A stretch of 64,000 bases of DNA from Sphaerisporangium fuscum (GTDB lineage Bacteria; Actinomycetota; Actinomycetes; Streptosporangiales; Streptosporangiaceae), in NCBI RefSeq assembly GCF_018531465.1, contig NZ_JAHDTF010000018.1, positions 62,001-126,000 on the forward strand, read 5' to 3'. Below the pieces are notes generated by a model. The model made no database searches, was not told the origin of the DNA, and was given only the letters and a program-made list of their open reading frames with translations. Position 1 is the stretch's first letter. Every line of letters starts with the position of its first letter. Shown here piece after piece: positions 10,929 to 18,278 of the stretch. The position numbers and the translations under genes are program-made.

Positions 10929-11447
10929 CTAACCTGATATGGGCGAATTACCCCGCAGGTACTCCTCGAGTTGCCCACGCGCCCGGTCGCGCACCCGGCG
11001 GCGCAGCACCCCCATCGAACCGATCACCATGCCGCTGGGCACGCCGAACGCCATGGTGGACCAGCGGCGGAAGTCGAAGACGTCGCGGTGCCGGACGATC
11101 AGCCCGTCCTCGAACCGGAACTGCGCGTCCACCTCGTTCCGCACCCGCCTGCCGGTGGGCGGGAAGGTGTAACGCACCGTCCAATGAGCCGAGCCGGAGT
11201 GGTCACCGGCGTCGATGTCACGCGCCGACACCTCGAACTCGGAGGCGCGGCCGAGCAGCATGCGCCACATGCCCACGACACGCTCACGACCCTGCAACTC
11301 GGTGAACACGGGATCGCCGAAGCTGACATCAGGGTGGTAACAGCCCCTGAGGCCGTCGACGTCACCGCGGGCGAAGGCGTCATAGAACATCCGGATGACC
11401 TGCCGATGCTCGTCACTCCGTGACGCCACTGAACTGGAGTTTGGCAC
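10929..11447 (-). CDS. NTF2-like / SnoaL-like protein
   Basis: A 172-residue protein with the cone-shaped NTF2/SnoaL fold signature: an N-terminal helix (VIRMFYDAFARGDVDGL), then YHPDVSFGDPVF, and a last strand FEDGLIVRHRDVFDFRRW. This fold hosts small-molecule isomerases, hydrolases and ligand-binding proteins, so the exact role is open. The C-terminus adds a short hydrophobic stretch (MAFGVPSGMVIGSMGVL) that might contact the membrane. The start GTG at 11447 has a weak GGGG upstream; a second in-frame GTG lies six codons later. It is divergent from the M50-like gene, and the gap between them is pyrimidine-rich without a clear promoter. Confidence 0.75.
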   Translation of the reverse strand: MPNSSSVASRSDEHRQVIRMFYDAFARGDVDGLRGCYHPDVSFGDPVFTELQGRERVVGMWRMLLGRASEFEVSARDIDAGDHSGSAHWTVRYTFPPTGRRVRNEVDAQFRFEDGLIVRHRDVFDFRRWSTMAFGVPSGMVIGSMGVLRRRVRDRARGQLEEYLRGNSPISG

Positions 11448-11672
11448 TGCCCCAGCTTAGAACCCCTCCTCCCGGATCCACACGCACCCTCACCCATAAC
11501 CCCATCCCACTCCCCACCCCCTGTCCGAACCACCGAATCCCCATCCCAAGCAGCCCCCGGTTCTGGACGACCGGTGGGCGGGCTTCGGGAAGGGTGCGGG
11601 GGTGGGCCGGGGCGTGCGAGGCTATGTGCTCGACGCTCGCGCGCCCGGTGGCCGTACCAACGGAGGTGGACC

Positions 11673-12419
11673 CTGCAGTCGCTCAGCGGTCTTTGGGCAC
11701 GGCTGACGGCCGTGCAGCCGGACCCGCCCATGTGGGTCACGATTCTGGCCGGTCTCGCCGCCCTGGGCGTGGTCCTCTACCCCACCTCCTGGCAGATCTC
11801 CAGAGGCCTCATCACGGTCGCCCACGAGGGCGGGCACGCGCTGGTCGCCCTGCTGACCAGGCGCAAGCTCCAGGGCATCCGCCTGCACTCCGACACCTCA
11901 GGCGTCACCCTCACCCGCGGCCGTCCCACCGGGCCCGGCATGATCTGCACGGCCGCCGCCGGGTACGTCGCGCCCTCGCTGCTCGGGCTCGGCGCGGCCT
12001 GGCTCTCCGCCGCCGGCCACATCACGATCCTCCTGTGGACGATCCTGCTGCTGCTCGCCTGCATGCTGCTGATGATCCGCAACGTGTTCGGCGTGGTCTC
12101 GCTGCTCACCATCGGCGGGGCGGTGTTCGCGCTGTCGTGGTACGCCCCGCCGGACATCCAGGCCATCGGCACCCAGCTGGCCGCGTGGTTCCTTCTCATC
12201 GGCGGCATACGCCCGATCCTGGAGCTGCGTGCGAAACGCCGCCGCGGCAGGGCACCCGACTCCGACGCCGACCAGCTCGCGCGGCTCACCCCGTTCCCCG
12301 GCGGGTTCTTCGTGTTCCTGTTCCTGCTGGTGGCGGCCGTGGCGCTGGTCGTCGGCGCCTATCTCCTCGCGCCGATCCACCTCCCGGCGATCCTGGACGG
12401 GCTCCCGGGCCGGGCCTGA
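11673..12419 (+). CDS. M50B-like membrane metalloprotease
   Basis: A 248-residue integral membrane protein. Residues 51-55 read HEGGH, the zinc-binding HExxH motif, placed at the start of a membrane helix as in site-2-type M50 proteases. About six hydrophobic segments follow. The usual second metal-binding motif (N/D-P-D-G type) is not obvious, so activity is uncertain. The start is unusual: the best ribosome-binding site (GGAGG at 11662-11666) is 6 nt before a CTG at 11673; the frame can be extended upstream to 11574, but that stretch reads like non-coding sequence. GTG and ATG alternatives occur 13 and 19 codons later. The kinase gene starts 56 nt downstream on the same strand. Confidence 0.75.
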   Translation: MQSLSGLWARLTAVQPDPPMWVTILAGLAALGVVLYPTSWQISRGLITVAHEGGHALVALLTRRKLQGIRLHSDTSGVTLTRGRPTGPGMICTAAAGYVAPSLLGLGAAWLSAAGHITILLWTILLLLACMLLMIRNVFGVVSLLTIGGAVFALSWYAPPDIQAIGTQLAAWFLLIGGIRPILELRAKRRRGRAPDSDADQLARLTPFPGGFFVFLFLLVAAVALVVGAYLLAPIHLPAILDGLPGRA

Positions 12420-12475
12420 GCCGGATCTCCCCCGCGCGACGCCCGGCCGCACTAGGATCACCGTAACGGGGACGT

Positions 12476-14527
12476 ATGGGGAGATTCACGGTGCAAGCAC
12501 TCGACGATGCTCCCGGTTACCGCATCCTTGGACAGGCGGGGCAGGGGGGCTTCGCCGTCGTCTACCGCGCCCGGCAGGAGCTTCTCGACCGGGTCGTGGC
12601 GCTCAAGGTGCTGTCGGTGGACCGGGTCGACCAGGGGACCATGCGCAGGTTCCAGCGGGAGCTCCGGCTCACCAGCCGCCTCACCGGCCATCCCAACGTC
12701 GTCACCGTCTTCGACACCGGATTCACCCGCTCCGGCCGGCCGTACATCGCGATGGATTTCTTCGAGGCCGGCTCCCTGCGCGAGCGGCTCGACCGCGAGG
12801 GGCCGCTGCCCGTCGCCGACGTGCTGCGCATCGGCGTCAAGATGGCCGGGGCGCTCGCCGCCGTGCACGCGGCCGGGGTCCTCCACGGCGACCTCAAGCC
12901 GCAGAACATCCTCGTCTCCCGGTACGGCGAGCCGGCCCTCGCCGACTTCGGCATCGCCCGGGTCGTGGACTCGGCCGAGGTGTCGGCGCTCGGGCAGGCC
13001 TTCACGCCGATGCACGCCGCACCCGAGATCCTCAACGGGAAGCCGCACAGCGCCGCGTCCGACATCTACTCCCTCGGTTCGACGCTGTACCACCTGCTCG
13101 CCGGGCTGCCCGCCTTCTACGACCCGGCGGATACGGCGGTCGCCCCGCTCATCCTCCGCGTTCTCAGTCACGACCCGCCGCCCGTCGCCCGCCCGAACGT
13201 TCCCGCCGCACTCACCCAGGCCATCGTCCAGGCCATGGCCAAGCGGCCGGAGGACCGGTACGCCAGCGCGGCCCATCTCGCCGCCCGCTTCCAGCACGTC
13301 CAGCGGGAACTCGGCCTCCCGGTGACGGACCTGGTCGGCGGCACCGCGTACTTCACCGGCGCCCAGCCCCAACCCGGCGAATCCAGCCACCCCACACCCC
13401 CGGAAGGCCCCACAAACGCCCCCGCCCACCCCACCGGCGCCCTGCCCCACCCGCCCGGCGACCAGGCGCAACCGTCCCACCCCACAAACGGCCCCGCCCA
13501 GCCGTCCCACTTCACGAACGGCCCCGCCCAACCACCTCACCCGTCCAGGGACCCAGCGCAACCGTCCCACCCCACAGGCGGCCCCGCCCAGCCGTCTCAC
13601 CTGGCCGGGGACCTGGGGCAGCCGTCCCACCCCACAAGCGATCCCGTCCCACCGGCGGCTTCCACGAGTGCTCCCGCGCGCGGGTTACGCGGCACCGGCC
13701 CCATGGCGCCGCAGTCCGGGCCGGACGGCTCGCAGCCTCTGACCGCTCCTCCCTTCCCTCCCTTCCCGCACTCCGCGTCGTCCCCGGCCTCCGCGTCGCA
13801 GCCCGCGGGCGGCCCCACCCCTCACCCCGCGACCGCGCCCGTACAGCGACCGCCGTCCCCGGCTCCCGCCAACGCCCCCACGCCGGTCCCCGCTCCCGCC
13901 GCCCCGTCCGATCCCGCCGGCTCGAGTCAGGCCCCCGGGGGTTCGTCCAGGCAGGGGGCCTCGTTCCGGTCGGTCCGGCTCGTCACCGTCGCCGGACTGG
14001 CCGTCGCCGCGATCGTGGTGGCCGCCGTCGCGGGCGCGGCGTTCCTGTGGGACCGATCCGGTGCCCCCGCCCGCCCCACCGGTACGGTGCCCCAGGCGGG
14101 CGGCACCCCTTCCGGCCCGGTCAAGCCGTCCAGCCCCGGCGTCACCTCCCCCGGGAAGCCGACCCCGGACACCACCGCGGCCATCGACGACAGTGTGCTG
14201 GCGAGCCTGCGCCCCCGGCGCCTGTCGGTGGCCGACGACGCGGGCAAGCAGGTCACGCTGCGCTGGACGCTGCCCGGCCGCGCGAGGAGATACCCTCTGG
14301 TGCTCCAGCAGGAGCCCGTCGTCACCAACGCGCTGACCCCGCTGGAACGCGCCGCCACCTCCACCCGGGTGTTCGACCTGGACCCCGAGCAGGGGTACTG
14401 CTTCCGCGTCGGCGTCGCGCTCAGCATCGGGTCCTCCTCGAAGGTGGCGTGGTCGGCGCCCCTGTGCATCAGGGACGCGGTCGCCACCGCCCAGGGCGGC
14501 GCCCCCAGCGCCACGGCCGGCCCCTGA
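12476..14527 (+). CDS. Ser/Thr protein kinase with extracellular FnIII-like domain
   Basis: A 683-residue membrane kinase. Residues 14-285 are the kinase domain: glycine loop GQGGFAVVY (22-30), catalytic Lys44, catalytic loop HGDLKPQN (137-144), DFG (157-159) and APE (182-184). The usual HRD Arg is Gly138, so it is a non-RD kinase and may not need activation-loop phosphorylation. A Pro/His-rich linker of about 220 residues has repeats such as NGPAQPSH. A single membrane helix (LVTVAGLAVAAIVVAAVAG, about residue 505) leads to an outer domain of about 95 residues resembling fibronectin type III. It faces the FnIII/MoxR/DUF58/TgpA operon, with which it may act; this is inferred from position only. 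The 3' end lies inside an 80-bp duplication. Confidence 0.9.
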   Translation: MGRFTVQALDDAPGYRILGQAGQGGFAVVYRARQELLDRVVALKVLSVDRVDQGTMRRFQRELRLTSRLTGHPNVVTVFDTGFTRSGRPYIAMDFFEAGSLRERLDREGPLPVADVLRIGVKMAGALAAVHAAGVLHGDLKPQNILVSRYGEPALADFGIARVVDSAEVSALGQAFTPMHAAPEILNGKPHSAASDIYSLGSTLYHLLAGLPAFYDPADTAVAPLILRVLSHDPPPVARPNVPAALTQAIVQAMAKRPEDRYASAAHLAARFQHVQRELGLPVTDLVGGTAYFTGAQPQPGESSHPTPPEGPTNAPAHPTGALPHPPGDQAQPSHPTNGPAQPSHFTNGPAQPPHPSRDPAQPSHPTGGPAQPSHLAGDLGQPSHPTSDPVPPAASTSAPARGLRGTGPMAPQSGPDGSQPLTAPPFPPFPHSASSPASASQPAGGPTPHPATAPVQRPPSPAPANAPTPVPAPAAPSDPAGSSQAPGGSSRQGASFRSVRLVTVAGLAVAAIVVAAVAGAAFLWDRSGAPARPTGTVPQAGGTPSGPVKPSSPGVTSPGKPTPDTTAAIDDSVLASLRPRRLSVADDAGKQVTLRWTLPGRARRYPLVLQQEPVVTNALTPLERAATSTRVFDLDPEQGYCFRVGVALSIGSSSKVAWSAPLCIRDAVATAQGGAPSATAGP

Positions 14528-14651
14528 ATCCCGCCTCCCCGGCAGGGCAAAGGCGACCGACGAGCTCACCGCAGGGCGGCGCCCCCAGCGCCACGGCCGG
14601 CCCCTGAATCCCGCCTCCCCGGCAGGGCAAGGGTGACCGACGAGCTCACCG
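14492..14651 (+). repeat. 80-bp tandem duplication across the kinase stop codon
   Basis: The segment 14492-14571 recurs at 14572-14651 with only two substitutions seen by eye. The first copy contains the last 12 codons and stop of the kinase gene; the second copy repeats that coding tail and stop out of context. The near identity suggests a recent event. The rest of the 14528-14814 gap shows no gene. Confidence 0.9.
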
Positions 14652-14814
14652 GCGGAGGCCCGACCAGCGCGGTGGCAGCGGCCCCGCCGACCGGCCCACC
14701 TTCGCCGCGTCCCCCATACGCCTGATGCGGTGCTCTCGACCGGCGCCGCGTCGGCGGGACGACGTACGGCGAATCCGGCGCCGCAGTACGTCGGGCACCT
14801 CGGCGAGCATCGCC

Positions 14815-17088
14815 TCAGCGCCCGGAGGTCGACCTTCGCGGAGGGCGTGCGGGGCGCAGCGAGCGGGGATGGAGGCGGCCGGCCACGCGGGCGAGGAGTG
14901 GAGTCGTGCGCCATACCCGCCGGGCGACGGCGTCGGCGCGGCGCCAGGCCTCGTCGGCGGCATCCGATCCGACGCTCCGCCCGGCGAACTCGACGTAGTT
15001 CGACAGCTCCGCCAGCGCCCCGATATCTGCTGATATTTCGGGCCCCACCCGCTCCACGGCGCGCTGCGAGACCTCCGAGGCCGTCAACGACACCTCGCCG
15101 TCCAGGCCGAGGTCCTCGCACACCTGCCGCCAGGCGCCAAGAACCCGCTCGCCCACCTCACCACGCCGGCGACGACGGCGGCGCAGCACGGGCGCGATCA
15201 CCACGGCCAGCACGTACGCGAGCACCGCACCGGCCGCCCCTCCCGCGGCGAGGACCGCGACCGGCGGGCCGGACGGCCGCGCCGCGTCGTCCCCGGTCTC
15301 CGGGGTGGGCGTGGGGGAAGGCCTGGGCTGCTTGGCCGTGCCGCCGATCTGCTGGGCGAGCTGCTCGCGCTCCTTGACCGCCGTGCTCACGACGTCCTGC
15401 CTCGCCTGTGAGCCGCTCCGCTCCGGGGTGGGGTCGAACGCCACCCACCCGAGGTCCTTGAACTCGATCTCCGGCCAGGCGAGCACGTCGCCCGAGAGCA
15501 CCTGGAAGACGCCGTCCCGCGGCGTCCCCGGCCGGAAGCCGACCACCACCCGGCTGCGCAGCCCGAGCGTGCGGGCGAGCAGCGCGAACGAGGAGGCGAA
15601 CTGCTCGGAGGTGCCCCGGTGAGTGGTGCGGAGGAAGTACTCCAGCGCGGCCAGCGAATGCCCCGGCGGCGAGGTGACGTCGTACTTCTCCCGCGTCCGC
15701 AGGTAGTGCTCCAGCAGCGTCGCCTGCTGGTAGGGCGAGCGCGCGTTCCGCGTCATCCGCTCGGCGAGCGATCGGAACACCGCGATGTCCGGTGGCAGAG
15801 GCGGCGCCGGCCCCACCGCCACGGCCTCGCGGCGCTGCGCCGTGGACGGCCGCGGCACCCACGAGGTGACGTCGTACGTGGCGCCGGTCGCCCCCCGGGC
15901 GGTGGCGATCAGCGCGCCCGACCGGTCGACGGCGACGCCCATGCCGGACACGGCCACCGGCCGGTCGGCCGCCGGCAGCCACGTCCCCGGCAACCCCTGC
16001 AGCGTCACCGTCTGGTCCAACACCTCGTACGCCCCTCGGTACGGCCCGGACGGCACCCGCCCGCCGGTCGTCTGGAAGCGCGACGAGGACGACCAGCGCA
16101 CCCCGTCGTAGGTGTCGAGCACCGCCAGCCGCCAGTACTCCGGCCGCGCCGCCTTGACGGTGAACAGCGGCGTCGTGGGCATCTGGAGCCAGGCCGACAC
16201 CCGGTCGAGCGGGCTGACGCTGTCGAACCGCGCCACCTGTGGCTGCTCGACGAGCGACCGAGGGTCGTACGGCTCCCGCGCGACGGGCAGCAGCGGCGCC
16301 ACGAGCAGGGCGGCCAGGCCGAGGACGACCGCGACGGGGACGCCGGCGAGCATCCGCACGACTCCGCCACGGTCGCCGCCCACGACCATGAGCGCCGCGA
16401 CGAGCCCCAGGAGGACCGCGGCCACCGCCATGTCCGACCCCGGGCCGTCCACGCCGAGCGGCACCGCGAGCGCGAAGACCACCAGGGCGGGCAGGGCGGG
16501 CAGCACGCGGGCCCGTCGCCGCGAACGGAGGACCAGCTCGGCGCCGGCCAGCGCCGCGAACCACACCAGGAAGTGCACGAACACCAACAGCCGGGGCTCC
16601 GCCGGGGCCGGGAGGATCGTGGTCAGCAGCGCCCGCCACGAGTCGAGCAGGCCACCGGTGATGCCCGCGAGGGTCCGCGCCGACGGCAGGAACCCCGCCA
16701 CCGCGTCCGCGCGGAACAGGGTCGCCGACACGGTGAGCGGCCACACGACCAGCTGGACGAGCAGGGACAGCCACAACGGCCGGCGCCTGGTCAGCACGGC
16801 GAGCAGCACCGGCGCGACCGCCGCGACGGCGACGACCGGGAGCAGGTCCCCGAGGGCGAACACCCGCTGGAACCCGCAGCCCGCCACCCCCGCCGACGCC
16901 GCGACCAGCGCCGACGCCACACCGTCGGCGATCCCGCGCCTCCCGGGGCCCGGCGTCGCCCCTCGGCCGTCACGCGTCCCGCTCATGCGCTCCTCGTCGT
17001 CGGCGGGCGGTCGCGTGCCCGGAGGCGGCGTCGCGCCGGGGTCCTCGCGCTGCTCGCCGCCCTGCGCGCCGGTGGTGGCGAGGCTCAT
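14815..17088 (-). CDS. TgpA-like transmembrane transglutaminase-fold protein
   Basis: A 757-residue membrane protein, last gene of a minus-strand operon. ATG 17088 overlaps the stop of the DUF58 gene by 4 nt (ATGA), which fixes the start. Residues about 50-310 hold several membrane helices (DUF3488-type); about 330-600 an outer region with a transglutaminase core; one further helix; then about 120 cytoplasmic residues (DUF4129-like). In the core, the position expected to hold catalytic Cys reads GTSEQFASSFA (near 486), and the HAW position reads DVLAWPEIEF (near 533), so Cys and His look replaced by Ser and Leu while FDPTP keeps the Asp. It is therefore likely catalytically impaired. Probable role in envelope processing together with its MoxR and DUF58 partners, inferred from conserved operon structure. 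Confidence 0.85.
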   Translation of the reverse strand: MSLATTGAQGGEQREDPGATPPPGTRPPADDEERMSGTRDGRGATPGPGRRGIADGVASALVAASAGVAGCGFQRVFALGDLLPVVAVAAVAPVLLAVLTRRRPLWLSLLVQLVVWPLTVSATLFRADAVAGFLPSARTLAGITGGLLDSWRALLTTILPAPAEPRLLVFVHFLVWFAALAGAELVLRSRRRARVLPALPALVVFALAVPLGVDGPGSDMAVAAVLLGLVAALMVVGGDRGGVVRMLAGVPVAVVLGLAALLVAPLLPVAREPYDPRSLVEQPQVARFDSVSPLDRVSAWLQMPTTPLFTVKAARPEYWRLAVLDTYDGVRWSSSSRFQTTGGRVPSGPYRGAYEVLDQTVTLQGLPGTWLPAADRPVAVSGMGVAVDRSGALIATARGATGATYDVTSWVPRPSTAQRREAVAVGPAPPLPPDIAVFRSLAERMTRNARSPYQQATLLEHYLRTREKYDVTSPPGHSLAALEYFLRTTHRGTSEQFASSFALLARTLGLRSRVVVGFRPGTPRDGVFQVLSGDVLAWPEIEFKDLGWVAFDPTPERSGSQARQDVVSTAVKEREQLAQQIGGTAKQPRPSPTPTPETGDDAARPSGPPVAVLAAGGAAGAVLAYVLAVVIAPVLRRRRRRRGEVGERVLGAWRQVCEDLGLDGEVSLTASEVSQRAVERVGPEISADIGALAELSNYVEFAGRSVGSDAADEAWRRADAVARRVWRTTPLLARVAGRLHPRSLRPARPPRRSTSGR

Positions 17089-18215
17089 CGGGACGCCGCC
17101 GGCCAGGCCGCGGCCAGGGATTCCAGGTCGGGCACGTCGACGACCGTGACCCCGGGCGCGGACACCGGACCGCCGGAGGGGGCGATCCGCAGGCAGACCG
17201 TACGGTCGTGGCGGCGGCGCGCGGCGGCCACCCTGTCCAGCCCGCCGGGCTCCCCTGTCACGACGACCAGCGCCCCTCCCGGCCGTACCGCGCGCACGGG
17301 GTCGGCGGCGGGATCGGCGCACGGCCGCACCACGGCGAGCTTGTCGAGCACGGCCTCGACGTCGGCGCCGCCGCCCTTGAGGTCGGCCACCACCTGCTCG
17401 CCCGTCACCACCCTCACCGGGAACCCGGCCCGGGCCGCGCCCGCGGCCACCGACGCCGCCGCCTCCACCGCCAGTTCGAAATCGGATGAGACGTACGACA
17501 CGGCACGCGTGTCCAGCGCCACCGTGGTCGTGGGCAGGCTCGCGTCGACGAGCCTGCGGACCATGAGCGTGCCCGTCCGGGCGCTGGAGCGCCAGTGGAC
17601 GTGCCGGAGGTCGTCGCCCACGACGTACTCACGCAGCGTGTGGAAGGTCGCGGTACCGCTGGGCGCGCGGTCGCCGCTCGGCCCCTCCAGGTGGTGGGCC
17701 CGGCCGGACGGCAGCACCCCGAGCGGCACCGTACGCGGGCGGACCAGCAGGGACGCGGCCTCGCCGTACTCCGCGACATTGCGGGTCAGGCCGAGCGGGT
17801 CCTCGCGGACGACCGCGAGCGGGCCGACGCCGATCTCACCGCGAGTGTCCGTGGGCAGGGCGTAGGACACCGCCCGCGCCGCGCCGCCGCGCAGGCGCGG
17901 CAGCTCGACGACGTGGTCGGCCGCCCCTACGCGGTCGCGGGCCCGCAGCCCGGCCAGCGTCCACCGCCCGTGGTTCTCGACGTGCAGGACGGCGACCGCG
18001 GCCTCCCCTCTCGACACCTTCACCGGCGTCAGCTCCCGCCGGACCGACAGCCTCGCCTGCGGCAGCGTCCACACCAGCGCGGCGATCAGGGCGATGACCC
18101 CACCGGACGCGAGCACCACCAGCTCGGGATATCCGAGGACGAAGGCCAACGCGTAGAGAAGAAGCGCGCCGATCAGGACACCGCGCCCCGGACCCGTCAA
18201 CACCGCCCAGCCCAC
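17085..18215 (-). CDS. DUF58 family protein
   Basis: A 376-residue protein with two N-terminal membrane helices (GVLIGALLLYALAFVLG and LVVLASGGVIALIAALVW) and the DUF58 core, marked by TLREYVVGDDLRHVHWRSSA (about residues 195-214) and a VWA-like C-terminal half (TTTVALDTRAV). DUF58 proteins nearly always sit beside MoxR ATPases and are thought to be remodelled by them or to recruit them. Here the order MoxR, DUF58, TgpA is the classical one. The gene starts 64 nt after the MoxR stop and overlaps the TgpA-like start by 4 nt, showing translational coupling. Confidence 0.88.
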   Translation of the reverse strand: MGWAVLTGPGRGVLIGALLLYALAFVLGYPELVVLASGGVIALIAALVWTLPQARLSVRRELTPVKVSRGEAAVAVLHVENHGRWTLAGLRARDRVGAADHVVELPRLRGGAARAVSYALPTDTRGEIGVGPLAVVREDPLGLTRNVAEYGEAASLLVRPRTVPLGVLPSGRAHHLEGPSGDRAPSGTATFHTLREYVVGDDLRHVHWRSSARTGTLMVRRLVDASLPTTTVALDTRAVSYVSSDFELAVEAAASVAAGAARAGFPVRVVTGEQVVADLKGGGADVEAVLDKLAVVRPCADPAADPVRAVRPGGALVVVTGEPGGLDRVAAARRRHDRTVCLRIAPSGGPVSAPGVTVVDVPDLESLAAAWPAASR

Positions 18216-18278
18216 CTCACCGCCGTCGCCCCGCCCCTCACCGTCTCAGCCCTTTCGCCCCCTTGTGCGGCCATGGCA

